This document shows positions 8,727 to 22,874 of a stretch of DNA of 64,000 nt, in pieces. The stretch is taken from positions 248,001 through 312,000 of the forward strand of contig NZ_JAENHO010000006.1 of NCBI RefSeq assembly GCF_016785085.1, written 5' to 3'. The first letter of the stretch is position 1, and every line of letters starts with the position of its first letter. The position numbers and the translations under genes were made by a program. This stretch comes from Paractinoplanes lichenicola (GTDB lineage Bacteria > Actinomycetota > Actinomycetes > Mycobacteriales > Micromonosporaceae). Under the pieces are notes generated by a model. The model had not been told where the DNA came from. It worked only from the letters and a program-made list of their open reading frames with translations, and ran no database searches.

Positions 8727-11692
8727 GGTTGGTTCTCCTTAGCCTGGGAGGTGGCGGACTCGGCGGTGCCGTCCGTCCGCCCTCGTTGCACTCCCCGGTG
8801 ATACGCAGAAAGTAGTCCGCGGACCTCATCAGGACTGCGACGGTTTTGGTTTTTGGGCCCGGGCTGCACGCCGCCGGGCACGAGCTGCGCCTGGGGTACG
8901 CGCTTGGGCAGACCGGACCGCGTCGTGCCGGCGTCGACGGGCTCGGCCGCTGCCATCGCCTTCTGCCACCCCTCGTCGGCCGTCGTCTTCCATCTGTCCT
9001 CGGCCGCGGCACGCGGCTTGGGTACGGACGGTCCATTGTGCCCGGTCGGGGCGGGCGACGACGGCGGGGGTGCCGGTGCGGCCGCGGGTGCCGGAGCAGG
9101 AGAAACAGGCGGGGCCGGGGTGGGCTTGGACGCACCGTTCGGCGGCGGGGCGTAGCCGGCGGTCGGCATGCCCCACTCCTCCTGGCTCGCGTTCTCGTGG
9201 TTGCGGAACCAGCTCTGCTGCATCTGCACGAAGATCGGCGCGTCGCTGCGGTCCTCGGCCGACGGCACGACCGGCGGCGGGGGCGCGGGCGGCATCGCGG
9301 CCAGGGCGGCGCCCCAGCTGCTGCCCGTGGGGGCCGGCGGCGTGGAGACGATCGGCGGGGCCGACACGGGCGGCGCGGAAACCGGGGGCGCCGGCATCGG
9401 TGGCGCCGAGACCACCGGGGTGGCCGCGGCGAAGCCGTTCATCGTGGACGACGAGTTCGTCGCGTCGATCGTCTTCGTCACCCGGGTCGGCAGCGGGGGC
9501 CGGTTCGGCGTGGGCCGGGTCTCGGGCTCGGACGGCGGGCGCTGCGACGGGAACATCGGCAGCTGCGGGTGCGCGGCTGGCGGCGCCGGGGTCGGCTCCC
9601 TCCAGGCTGGCTCGGGCGCGGCCGACGGCGAGATCGTCGGCAGCGTCGCGGTCGCGGCCCGGGACGAGCGGGCGTCCCAGCCACCACCCCCGTACGGCGC
9701 GGTGCCGAGCTCCTGCGGCCGGACCGGCGCGTCGAGCCGGCGGCTCGGCAGCACGACGATGCTGCTCGGCAGCGTGACCTGGGCGACCGTGCCGCCCTCG
9801 AGGTTGGCCCGCAGCTCGACGCGGATGCCGTAGCGCGAGGCGAGCCGGCCGACCACGGCCAGACCCATCAGGCGGAAGGCGGCCACGTCGACGCTCGGCG
9901 GCTCGGCCAGGCGCCGGTTGAGCTGGTCCATCTGCTCCTCGGACATGCCGAGGCCACGGTCCTCGACCTGGATCACGACGTAGTCGCGGATCCGCCGGCC
10001 GTCGGCGACCACGATCGTGGTCGGCGGCGAGAACCGGGTGGCGTTGTCGAGCAGCTCGGCGACGAGGCGGACCACGTCGTTGACGGCGAGCGCGGCGATC
10101 GAGATGTCGGTGTCGACCGTGCCGAACTCGATGCGGTTGTACAGCTCCACCTCGGACTGGGCGGCGCGCAGGGCGTCGACCAGCAGCGCGTCCTCGCGGC
10201 GGGGGGCGCTGGAGTCGGCGCCGGCCAGCACGAGCAGGTTCTCGTCGTTGCGGCGCATCCGGGTGGCCAGGTGGTCGAGCTCGAACAGCTGGGCCAGCCG
10301 CTTCGGGTCCTCCTCGGTGCGCTCGATCATGTCGAGCTCGCCGATCATCCGGTCGACCAGCGACTGCGAGCGCCGGGCCAGGTTGAGGAACATCGTCGAG
10401 ACGCTGGTGCGCAGGGCGGCCTGCTCGGCGGCGATGCGGACCGCCTCGCGGTGGACCACGTTGAAGGCCTGGGCGACCTGGCCGACCTCGTCCTTGTTGG
10501 GCAGCTTGATCGGGTCGCGGACCTGGCGGACCAGCTCGTCGGCGCCGCCCTCACCGAGGTTGCGGGCGTCGCGCAGCCGGGCCACGGCGTCGGGCAGGTC
10601 GCGGTTGGCCACCGCGAGGGCGCCCTCCCGCAGCCGGCGCAGCGACATGTTGAGCGAGCGGGCCAGGATCACGGCCAGCGTGATGGCGACGATCAGCACG
10701 AGCAGGACCAGGGCGGCCTCGATCGCGGTCTGCCGCACGACGCTGTCGCGGTCGGCCGACGCCTGGTCGACCACGTCGGACTCGAGCTCCTGCTCGGCCC
10801 AGCGCATCAGGTCGACCACGGCCCCGAAGGACCGTGTCACCTCGTCGGCTTCGAGAACCTGATTGCCGGCCCGGTTGAGCTGCGCGGTCACGCCGTCGAC
10901 CAGGTTGACCGCGTCGCCCGAGACGACGTTGTCGACCAGCGAGGCCTGGGCCGGGCTGGCCACCAGCGAGAAGGCGAGCAGCGCCTCCTGCTGGGCGGTC
11001 TGGGTGGCGATGAACGTGACGCGCTGCTCGGCGCTGAGGTCGCGGGTGACGACGGCCGCGTACGACACCGCCTCCTGCTCGGCGGTGCCCGCCTTGGCCC
11101 GGGCGAACGCGGCGATCGCGCGCAGCCGGTCGGCGATGTCGCCGTCGCCGGCGAACTGGCTGACCGCCTCGCCGTACGAGACCAGGTCGGTGATCACGAC
11201 GCTGTAGCGCGAGACGGCCTCGGCGACGGCGATGCCGTTGCGGTCGCCCACCGCCGTGCGGGTCGCGTCCATCGTGTTCAGGTGGTCGTCGATGCGGGTC
11301 AGCCGGTCGAGCACCGTGGCCGGCGGCGTGCCGATGTCCTCGCGGTGCGCGCGGTAGACCTGGATCTGCGCGTCGCTCGCCCGGACGGCGGACCGGTAGG
11401 CGTCGGTGCGCGCGTTGGTGACCGCGTTCCCGAGGTACGCGGCGGCGGCCATCCGCTCGACGTGCAGCAGCTGTGTGAGTGCGGAGACGTCGGTCTCCAG
11501 CTTGGTCAGTTCCTCGACCTGTCCGGCGTCGGCGGCACGCTGTCCGACGTCGACCAGACGGGTGGTCGCCAGGGCGATGACTGCGACCAGAGGAACGACC
11601 AGAATGAGAGCCAGTTTGGCGCGGATCCGGGCGTCTCGCAGGCGGGGGAAGACACCACGGCGCGTCACCTGGGTCGAAGATCCGGTGCTCAC
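8723..11692 (-). CDS. cvnA: Conservon sensor histidine kinase CvnA
   Basis: The 989-residue protein has a transmembrane helix at about 27-47, an extracytoplasmic nitrate/nitrite-sensor-like (NIT) domain, a second helix at about 323-345, a HAMP linker, a helical region with ELDHLATRMRR (the likely phospho-acceptor region), and a GHKL ATPase with the N-box ELLDNATRFSPP near 550 and VEDRGLGMS near 580. After about residue 680 it is a long Pro/Ala-rich tail with VSAPP-type repeats, presumably cytosolic and disordered. The GTG at 11692 is chosen because GGAGGAG lies upstream; an in-frame start at 11824 would add 44 unlikely residues. No response regulator lies beside it, as is usual for conservons. 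Confidence 0.92.
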   Translation of the reverse strand: MSTGSSTQVTRRGVFPRLRDARIRAKLALILVVPLVAVIALATTRLVDVGQRAADAGQVEELTKLETDVSALTQLLHVERMAAAAYLGNAVTNARTDAYRSAVRASDAQIQVYRAHREDIGTPPATVLDRLTRIDDHLNTMDATRTAVGDRNGIAVAEAVSRYSVVITDLVSYGEAVSQFAGDGDIADRLRAIAAFARAKAGTAEQEAVSYAAVVTRDLSAEQRVTFIATQTAQQEALLAFSLVASPAQASLVDNVVSGDAVNLVDGVTAQLNRAGNQVLEADEVTRSFGAVVDLMRWAEQELESDVVDQASADRDSVVRQTAIEAALVLLVLIVAITLAVILARSLNMSLRRLREGALAVANRDLPDAVARLRDARNLGEGGADELVRQVRDPIKLPNKDEVGQVAQAFNVVHREAVRIAAEQAALRTSVSTMFLNLARRSQSLVDRMIGELDMIERTEEDPKRLAQLFELDHLATRMRRNDENLLVLAGADSSAPRREDALLVDALRAAQSEVELYNRIEFGTVDTDISIAALAVNDVVRLVAELLDNATRFSPPTTIVVADGRRIRDYVVIQVEDRGLGMSEEQMDQLNRRLAEPPSVDVAAFRLMGLAVVGRLASRYGIRVELRANLEGGTVAQVTLPSSIVVLPSRRLDAPVRPQELGTAPYGGGGWDARSSRAATATLPTISPSAAPEPAWREPTPAPPAAHPQLPMFPSQRPPSEPETRPTPNRPPLPTRVTKTIDATNSSSTMNGFAAATPVVSAPPMPAPPVSAPPVSAPPIVSTPPAPTGSSWGAALAAMPPAPPPPVVPSAEDRSDAPIFVQMQQSWFRNHENASQEEWGMPTAGYAPPPNGASKPTPAPPVSPAPAPAAAPAPPPSSPAPTGHNGPSVPKPRAAAEDRWKTTADEGWQKAMAAAEPVDAGTTRSGLPKRVPQAQLVPGGVQPGPKNQNRRSPDEVRGLLSAYHRGVQRGRTDGTAESATSQAKENQP

Positions 11693-12108
11693 GACTTCTC
11701 CTCCGTGGTCATCCCCGTGGCTCTTCGCCCGCAAAACCTCGCGCGGCCCGGGAATTTCATCAGAACGGACATCCCTTTGGGAAGCCAGGAAACACCCAGA
11801 AATGAACTTGGTGTCCGAGTGCAAGGATTCCTGACCGTTCTACATTCGACAAACAATGCGCTTTGACGTGCGCGAATATGTCGCCCAACACATCCGGTGA
11901 CGACTCGGTCACGCTGAACCCCCAAGATTCCAACCAATATGTGAGACAACCGTCTCGTTCCATCGATGGTGAGCCGCTTGACCAGGGGCCTTCACGTTGG
12001 CAAGGTTTGGCGCGATCGAACGGACACATTGTCCGTGCCGGCGCGCCCGCCCACGGACCACGATGTGCCGGCGCCCCCGCCTTTTCCGCCCCCATAGGAG
12101 GCACCGCA
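11693..12108. other. Divergent intergenic region between cvnA and the binding-protein gene
   Basis: These 416 bp separate the divergent conservon and ABC genes and should hold both promoters. I see no convincing -10/-35 pair on either strand and no gene. Long in-frame extensions of both flanking genes cross it, but the start sites with good ribosome binding sites lie at its edges. A small palindrome is listed separately. Confidence 0.5.
12021..12035. promoter_or_regulatory. Candidate operator palindrome
   Basis: CGGACA-CAT-TGTCCG is a perfect 6-bp inverted repeat about 75 bp before the binding-protein start. It could be a regulator site; this is a guess from symmetry and position only. Confidence 0.25.
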
Positions 12109-13260
12109 GTGCGGCTCCCCCGCATCACCGCGGCCACCGCCGTGGCATCGATGCTCATCGCCGGTGCGGCCGGCTGCACCTCTGACGACGACGCCGCCAG
12201 CGGCGCCGAAGTCGTGGTCATCGCGGCCGACCTCAACAACTCGTCGGTCGACACCGCGTACGCCCGGGCCCTGCAACTGCGGGTCGACCAGATCAACGCC
12301 TCGGGCCAGCTGGGCGACCGCGAGCTGCGGCTGGTGACGAAGGACAACCGCAACGACCCGGCGGCATCGATGCGAAACATCACATCGTTTGCCGACGACC
12401 CGACGGTGGCCGCGGTCGTCACCGGTTCGTGCGACGAGTGCGTGGTCCAGGCGGCCAAGACGATCAACGACAAGACCATCCCGACGATCGCGCTGGCCTC
12501 GTCGGACGTCGCCTCCCCGGTCAACGAGCGGCAGTACGTCTTCAAGCTCGGCCCGAACTCCGCCGACAGCACCGCCGCGCTGGTCAGCGAGCTGTCCTCG
12601 GCCGGCATGAAGACGGTCTCGGTGCTCTACACGACCGACCTCTACGGCCGCGGCGCGAACACGGCGTTCAACGCCGCGCGGGGGTCGGCCATCACCGTCA
12701 AGGCGACCCGCTCGGTCAAGGCGGGCGCGTCCGACATCGCGCAGACCGTCGGCACGCTGACCGACGCCGCCCCGCAGGCGCTGGTCGTGCTCACCCCGCC
12801 CGACCTGGCCCAGCTGGCCGCCCGGGACGCGCGGGCCGCCGGCTACCGCGGCCGGATCTACATGGACGCGGCCGCCGCGGGCGACCTGTTCATCCCGCGT
12901 GAGGCGGCCGCCGCCACGAACAACGCCACGATGGTGTTCACCCAGATCCTGGCGATCGACGACGTGATCGCGACCACCCCGGCCAAGTCGTCCCGCAAGC
13001 AGTGGTTCCGCGACTACACGTCCCGCTACGGCAGCTACTCCGGCGTGGCCTCGTTCGCGGCCGACGCCACCGACCTGGTCGCCGGCGCGGTGGCCCGGGT
13101 CGGCACCAACCGCGTGCAGATCCGCGAGATCCTCGAGACGTCGCAGGTCGACGGCCTGTCCGGCCCGATCCGGCTCACCCCCGACAACCACTCCGGCCTG
13201 ATGCCGCAGGCGCTCACCCTGCTGGTGGCGCGCAGCGGCCGGTGGCGGCTCGCGTCATGA
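12109..13260 (+). CDS. Lipoprotein substrate-binding protein, branched-chain amino acid (Peripla_BP_6) type
   Basis: A 383-residue extracytoplasmic binding protein of the LivK/ANF-receptor fold. The GTG at 12109 has AGGAGG 7-12 nt upstream. A lipobox ending in Cys23 (LIAGAAGC) predicts a lipid anchor. The body shows the two-lobed family pattern: AVVTGSCDECVVQAA near the ligand cleft, PTIALASS, VLYTTDLYGRG and YMDAAAAGDLF. The ligand cannot be told; the family binds amino acids, amides and other small molecules. The stop overlaps the ATPase start (ATGA). No permease of the matching LivH/LivM type is in the window. Confidence 0.88.
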   Translation: MRLPRITAATAVASMLIAGAAGCTSDDDAASGAEVVVIAADLNNSSVDTAYARALQLRVDQINASGQLGDRELRLVTKDNRNDPAASMRNITSFADDPTVAAVVTGSCDECVVQAAKTINDKTIPTIALASSDVASPVNERQYVFKLGPNSADSTAALVSELSSAGMKTVSVLYTTDLYGRGANTAFNAARGSAITVKATRSVKAGASDIAQTVGTLTDAAPQALVVLTPPDLAQLAARDARAAGYRGRIYMDAAAAGDLFIPREAAAATNNATMVFTQILAIDDVIATTPAKSSRKQWFRDYTSRYGSYSGVASFAADATDLVAGAVARVGTNRVQIREILETSQVDGLSGPIRLTPDNHSGLMPQALTLLVARSGRWRLAS

Positions 13261-14006
13261 TCCAGGTCAACCACGTCTCCCGTACGTTCACCGGCCGCTC
13301 GGGCACGGTCGAGGCCCTGCGCGACGTCAGCCTGCAGGTCGGCGACGGCGAGTTCGTGGCCGTGGTCGGCCGCTCGGGCTGCGGCAAGTCGACGCTGCTG
13401 CGGATGATCGCCGGTCTGCTGCCCCCGACCGGCGGCGTGATCGAGGTGGGCGGGGTCGCGGTGGCCAAGCCCCGGCGCGACGTGTCGATGATGTTCCAGC
13501 GGCCGGCCCTGCTGCCCTGGCGCTCAGTGCTCGACAACGTGCTGCTGCCGGTGCAGATCTTCGGCCGGCGCAAGTCGGAGTATCTCGGCCGCGCCCACGA
13601 GCTGCTGGCCCTGACCGGCCTGACCGGCTTCGAGAAGCGGCTGCCGCACGAGCTCTCCGGCGGCATGCAGCAGCGGGTGGCGCTGTGCCGGGCGCTGATC
13701 GGCAAGCCGCAGGTGATGCTGATGGACGAGCCCTTCTCGGCGCTCGACCCGCTGATCCGCGAGGAACTCTCGGTCGAGCTGCAACGCATCCACATGGAGC
13801 AGCGGGCGACCACGGTCTTCGTCACCCATTCGATCGACGAGGCCGTGCTGCTGGCCGACCGGGTGGTCGTGCTCAGCCCGCGGCCGGGCCGGGTCCGCGA
13901 GATCGTCGACGTCCGGATCCCGCGTCCACGCACCCTGGGCCGCACGGCGCACTCCGACGAGGTGGCCCGGGCCAGCGGCCTGCTTCATGATCTACTGATG
14001 GCCTGA
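13257..14006 (+). CDS. ABC transporter ATP-binding protein, nitrate/sulfonate/taurine (SsuB/TauB) type
   Basis: The 249-residue ATPase has Walker A GRSGCGKST (38-46), the Q-loop at Gln81, signature LSGGMQQ (133-139), Walker B VMLMDEP (153-159) and a switch His in VTHSIDEA. The sequence type, including FQRPALLPWRSVLDNV, is that of the nitrate/sulfonate/taurine importer ATPases. It starts on an ATG overlapping the stop of the binding protein, so the two are coupled. The binding protein belongs to a different importer class and no permease follows, so the transporter is either incomplete or uses a subunit encoded elsewhere. Confidence 0.9.
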   Translation: MIQVNHVSRTFTGRSGTVEALRDVSLQVGDGEFVAVVGRSGCGKSTLLRMIAGLLPPTGGVIEVGGVAVAKPRRDVSMMFQRPALLPWRSVLDNVLLPVQIFGRRKSEYLGRAHELLALTGLTGFEKRLPHELSGGMQQRVALCRALIGKPQVMLMDEPFSALDPLIREELSVELQRIHMEQRATTVFVTHSIDEAVLLADRVVVLSPRPGRVREIVDVRIPRPRTLGRTAHSDEVARASGLLHDLLMA

Positions 14007-14089
14007 GTCGTCACTCTTTGTATAAATAACTAAGCGGGATTTTAAGAATCCACTCCCGCAGTTGAGCGCACAGGCAAGGAAACCGTAAC

Positions 14090-15289
14090 GTGCCGGGCAT
14101 GGCATTTCGGACCTGGGTGAAGTTGGTGGGGGCCGCATTCGGCGCCGCGGCGCTGGTCGGCGCCGGTCAGCTGGGCCTCGCCTACGGGCTGGGCATCCTC
14201 GGCTTCACCCGTGTCGTGGACGCTACCGCGCGTGATCAATGGACCGTCCAGCTGGGCTGGGTCGCGTGGTTCGCGCTGACCGCGGCCGCCGCCGGTGGGC
14301 TGGCCGGCCGGTCCCGGCTGCCCCGGTCGGCGGGTGCGGGCACGCGGATGGCCGGCGCGATCGCGGCGGGCCTGGGCGCGGCGGCGATCGTGCCGCTGAC
14401 CATGCAGCCCGCCCGCAGCGCCGAGATCGCGGGCGTGAACGCGGTCTTCGTGATCGGGGCGTGCGCCGTGATCGGGGCGGCCGCGGGCATCTTCGCCGCG
14501 TACGCCGCCCTGGGCCGGCACGTGTCGCACTGGAGCCTGATGACCGTGGCCGGCGCGATCTGGCTCGTCGCGCTGGCGTCCGTGGCGCCCTCGCTCATCT
14601 CGGGCAAGACCCTTCCCCCCGTACGGCTGGGGGTGCTGGACGCCGATTTCGTCCCCGACGGCCTCATCGAGCGGGTCGCCCTGTTCACGATGCCGGCCAT
14701 CGCCCTGATCAGCGGCCTGGTGATCGGGCTCGCGGCCCGCCGCCGCCAGCTGCCCACGGTGGCGATCGCCCTGGCCGGCCTGCCCGGTCCCGCCCTGCTC
14801 ACGGTGGCCTACCTGGTCGCCGGGCCGGGCGCGAGCCGCTTCCAGGAGGTGCCCTACTGGGGTGCCATGACCGCGGCCGGGGCCGGGGTCTTCGGCTCGG
14901 TGCTGGCCGCGGTGCTGCGCCGCGGCCCGGCCACCGACCAGCCCGGCGTCCCGCTCGGCACCGAGCCCACCCCCGACCGCCCGCCGCTGCCCCAGCGCGA
15001 CGCGCAGCCCGAGTCGGCGATCGCCAAGGCCGCCGCCGGTCCCCAGGCCGGCACCGCCGCCGTCAAACCCGCGACCGGCCGGGCCTCGGTCTCGGGCCGG
15101 GCCTCGGTGGCCGCCCACGCCGCCGTGGCCGCGCAGCGCCCCGAGCACGAGCTGAAGCCGTCCGACACCGGCGTGATCACGATGCCCCCGTTCGACGGCT
15201 TCACCCCGCCCTCGCAGCAGCAGCGCTCGAATCGGCCGGACAGCCCGGAAGGCGAGATCGCCGACTGGGTGAGCGGGCTCGGTCGCTGA
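14090..15289 (+). CDS. Polytopic membrane protein of unknown function
   Basis: I do not recognise this family. The 399-residue protein has a GTG start with AAGGAAA about 8 nt upstream. The first 280 residues are about seven hydrophobic segments separated by short loops. The last 120 are a hydrophilic Pro/Ala/Arg-rich cytoplasmic tail. It follows the ATPase by 83 bp on the same strand and could be in its operon. It shows no EAA-type permease loop that would mark it as the missing membrane subunit. An alternative start is the ATG at 14099. Confidence 0.7.
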   Translation: MPGMAFRTWVKLVGAAFGAAALVGAGQLGLAYGLGILGFTRVVDATARDQWTVQLGWVAWFALTAAAAGGLAGRSRLPRSAGAGTRMAGAIAAGLGAAAIVPLTMQPARSAEIAGVNAVFVIGACAVIGAAAGIFAAYAALGRHVSHWSLMTVAGAIWLVALASVAPSLISGKTLPPVRLGVLDADFVPDGLIERVALFTMPAIALISGLVIGLAARRRQLPTVAIALAGLPGPALLTVAYLVAGPGASRFQEVPYWGAMTAAGAGVFGSVLAAVLRRGPATDQPGVPLGTEPTPDRPPLPQRDAQPESAIAKAAAGPQAGTAAVKPATGRASVSGRASVAAHAAVAAQRPEHELKPSDTGVITMPPFDGFTPPSQQQRSNRPDSPEGEIADWVSGLGR

Positions 15290-15403
15290 GCCCGGATTCG
15301 CGACCAATTCCGTCGTCGTCCATGGCATTTTCCAAGGAATCCGCATAGGGCGTTATTGGCGAATGGCCAAGAACCTCGGAATGGTTGCTGCGGAACCGGA
15401 CCG

Positions 15404-20345
<4,942 letters not shown>

Positions 20346-20353
<8 letters not shown>

Positions 20354-21056
20354 GCGAGACCCCGATCACGTCATCCGCCGAACCAGCCGCCCGAGAATGC
20401 CGGCCGTCGATAACATCGCCGGCCGGGAGAGCAGCCGGAAGAGCAGCCGGGAGAGCGGCCGGGAGAGCGGCCGGAAAGCGAGTCAGAGCCCGCAGAAAGT
20501 CGGCAGTCGCACCAGCCGGATCGCCCACGACAGCCGAGATCGCGGCCACCCCGTAACAGTCCAGTTCGCCCACGCGGGCAGGCGTGATCCCCGCGATCGC
20601 GATCACCGGCGTCCCCGGCACGGCCCGGGTCACCGCCGCGACGCCCGCCGGCCCGATCGGCTCCGGCAGCCCCGTCTTGCTGCTGGTCGCGAAGGCCGGC
20701 CCGACCCCGAGGTACGTCGCACCGTCGGCCACGGCAGCGCGGGCGGCCACGGGATTACGGCAGGTCGCGCCCAGCACCAGGTCGGGCCCGAGCACCCGCC
20801 GAGCCGCCGCCACCGGCAGGTCGTCCGCGCCCACGTGCACGCCGTCGGCGCCGGCCGCGAGGGCCACCCCGACCCGGTCGTCGACCAGGCACAGGGCCCC
20901 GGCCGGGCGGCACAGCTCGAGCGCGGCGGTCGTCAGGGCGTACGCCTCGCGGTCGTTGGTCTTGACCCTGATCTGGACGGCCACCGGCCCGTGACGGAGC
21001 ACGCCCCGCACGACATTCAGCGAGTCGGTGACGATGTGCAAACGCGGCAACAACAA
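20346..21056 (-). CDS. thiE: Thiamine-phosphate synthase
   Basis: ThiE joins HMP-PP and thiazole phosphate to thiamine phosphate. The protein has [28 protein letters not shown] with the Mg-binding acidic residues, [15 protein letters not shown] and [11 protein letters not shown], so it looks like the functional synthase of the two ThiE-family members here. The start lies in three consecutive TTG codons (21056-21048) behind GGGAGGAG, the 3' edge of the TPP riboswitch. The C-terminal region carries a PAAL repeat encoded by a 12-bp tandem repeat. It is the first gene of the thiamine operon. Confidence 0.93.
20422..20481 (-). repeat. Five-unit 12-bp tandem repeat at the 3' end of thiE
   Basis: Five 12-bp units, read on the plus strand as gccggRaRagcR with small changes, encode a (LPAA)n tail. 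A change of unit number keeps the reading frame. The repeat lies outside the conserved barrel. Confidence 0.93.
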
Positions 21057-21065
21057 CTGTCGCTC

Positions 21066-21158
21066 CTCCCTGCGCCGGCATGATCCGGATCAGGTTCGAC
21101 GGTCGGGGGCCGCGTCAGCCCCCCTCTCAGCCCGGTGCACCGGACTCCCGTGGGGTTG
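21066..21158 (-). promoter_or_regulatory. TPP riboswitch (THI element)
   Basis: On the minus strand the leader has the conserved CTGAGA box followed by the GAACCTGATCCGGATCATGC segment and GCGCAGGGA closing the P1 helix, all core features of the TPP aptamer. The closing strand is continuous with GGGAGGAG, the ribosome binding site of thiE. Thiamine pyrophosphate binding should therefore block translation initiation. All seven genes to thiC lie downstream with small gaps or overlaps. Confidence 0.95.
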
Positions 21159-21163
21159 TGTTG

Positions 21164-21187
21164 CCTCGGACCATAACCCGTCCGAGG
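21164..21187 (-). terminator. Hairpin between the ABC-F gene and the thiamine leader
   Basis: CCTCGGAC and GTCCGAGG form a perfect 8-bp stem with an 8-nt loop, 9 bp after the ABC-F stop. There is no T tract. It may end ABC-F transcripts, though the thiamine promoter must lie in the same region. Confidence 0.4.
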
Positions 21188-21195
21188 CCGAAAAA

Positions 21196-22854
21196 CTACC
21201 GCACGTCCCAGACCGGCTCGGGCGTCTCGACGACCTCGCCGTCGCCCTGGAAGAGCACGAAACGGTCGAACGACCTGGTGAACCAGCGGTCGTGGGTCAC
21301 CGCGATCACCGTGCCCTCGAATTTGTTCAGCCCCTCCTCCAACGCCTCGGCCGAGGCCAGGTCGAGGTTGTCGGTCGGCTCGTCGAGCAGCAGCACCGTC
21401 GCCCCCGACAGCTCGAGCAGCAGCACCAGGAAGCGGGCCTGCTGACCGCCGGAGAGCGTGCCGAACCGCTGGTCACCCTGCTCCGACAGCTCGTACCGGT
21501 TGAGCGCCTTCATCGAGCCCGCGCGGTCCATTCCGGACCGGTGGTCGTCGCCGCGCCAAAGGATCTCGACCAGGGTGCGGTCGAGCAGCTCGGGCCGGTC
21601 GTGCGTCTGCGAGAAGTGCCCCGGCCGCACCCGCGCGCCGAGCCGGGCCACGCCGTTGTGCGCCACGTGGGTCAGGGGCGCGCCGTCGACCGGTTTGTTC
21701 TCGGCCTCGGGATCGCTGCCGCCCGCCGCCAGCAGCCGCAGGAAGTGCGACTTGCCGGTGCCGTTGGCCCCCAGCACGGCGACCCGATCGCCATACCAGA
21801 TCTCCAGGTCGAACGGGAACGTCAGATTTTCCATCTCGAGCTGCTCGCAGATCACCGCGCGCTTCGCCGTGCGCCCGCCGCGCAGGTTCATCCGCAGCGA
21901 CTGCTCCTTGGGCGGCAGCGGCGGCGGGCCGGCCTCCTCGAACTTGCGCAGCCGGGTCTGTGCGGCCTGATAGCGCGAGGCCAGGCCGTCGTTGAAGGTC
22001 GCCTTCTGCTTGAGCGTGAACACCAGATCCTTGAGCTTCTGATGCTCCTCGTCCCAGCGCCGGCGGTTCTCCTCCATCCGGTCGTGGCGGTGCAGCCGGG
22101 CCTCGTGCCACGACGCGAACCCGCCCGGATGCGTCCAGGCCGTGCCGCCCTCGACGGCCACGACCCGGTCGGCCGTCTGGGCCAGCAGCTCGCGGTCGTG
22201 CGAGACGTAGAGCACTGATTTCGGCGACTCGCGCAGCCGCGCCTCGAGCCAGCGCTTGCCGGGCACGTCGAGGAAGTTGTCCGGCTCGTCGAGCAGCAGC
22301 ACCTCGTCGTCGCCGCGCAGCAGCAGGTCGAGCGCGAACCGTTTCTGCTGGCCGCCCGACAGTGTCCGAACCGGACGGCTGCGCACGTCGTCCCACGGCT
22401 TGCCGAGGATCGCGACGGCGACCGTGTCGAAGAGCACCTCGGTGTCGTAGCCGCCGATCTCGCCCCAGTGGGCCAGGGCATTCGCGTACGCCAGCTGGGT
22501 GCGCTCGGTCTCGTCGAGCGCGGCGGCCGCCTTGGCCACGCGCTCGCCCGCGGCCCCGAGCTCGGGTTTGACCAGCGACAGAGCCAGATCTTCCAGCGTA
22601 CGGTCGTCGCCGATCATGCCGATGAACTGGCGCATCACGCCGAGGCCGCCGGAACGGGCGATCGACCCCTCGGGCAGGCCGAGATCGCCCGCCACCATGC
22701 GCAGCAACGTCGTCTTGCCGGCCCCGTTCGGCCCGACCAGCGCGACCTTGGCCCCCTCGCCGACCCGGAACGCGACGTCGGCGAACAGCCGGCGCCCGTC
22801 GGGCAGCACAAAACCGGCTCCGGCGACATCCACGTAACCCATGGCGGCAATCAT
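21196..22854 (-). CDS. ABC-F family ATP-binding protein
   Basis: A soluble protein of about 550 residues with two ABC ATPase domains and no membrane segment, as in ribosome-associated ABC-F factors. Domain 1 has GPNGAGKTT, LSGGQQKR and LLLDEPDNFLD. Domain 2 has GANGTGKSH, LSGGQQAR and LLLDEPTDNLD. The linker between them is charged and helical. ABC-F members either protect ribosomes from antibiotics or act in translation; this sequence alone does not say which. The start is ATG at 22854 or 22842, and neither has a clear ribosome binding site. Confidence 0.92.
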   Translation of the reverse strand: MIAAMGYVDVAGAGFVLPDGRRLFADVAFRVGEGAKVALVGPNGAGKTTLLRMVAGDLGLPEGSIARSGGLGVMRQFIGMIGDDRTLEDLALSLVKPELGAAGERVAKAAAALDETERTQLAYANALAHWGEIGGYDTEVLFDTVAVAILGKPWDDVRSRPVRTLSGGQQKRFALDLLLRGDDEVLLLDEPDNFLDVPGKRWLEARLRESPKSVLYVSHDRELLAQTADRVVAVEGGTAWTHPGGFASWHEARLHRHDRMEENRRRWDEEHQKLKDLVFTLKQKATFNDGLASRYQAAQTRLRKFEEAGPPPLPPKEQSLRMNLRGGRTAKRAVICEQLEMENLTFPFDLEIWYGDRVAVLGANGTGKSHFLRLLAAGGSDPEAENKPVDGAPLTHVAHNGVARLGARVRPGHFSQTHDRPELLDRTLVEILWRGDDHRSGMDRAGSMKALNRYELSEQGDQRFGTLSGGQQARFLVLLLELSGATVLLLDEPTDNLDLASAEALEEGLNKFEGTVIAVTHDRWFTRSFDRFVLFQGDGEVVETPEPVWDVR

Positions 22855-22874
22855 CCCGGCCCGGGCCGCGGTAG

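Noticed and set aside
8846-11866. A 1006-codon plus-strand frame opposite cvnA
   Set aside because: It is antisense to a clearly recognised histidine kinase and has no family resemblance.
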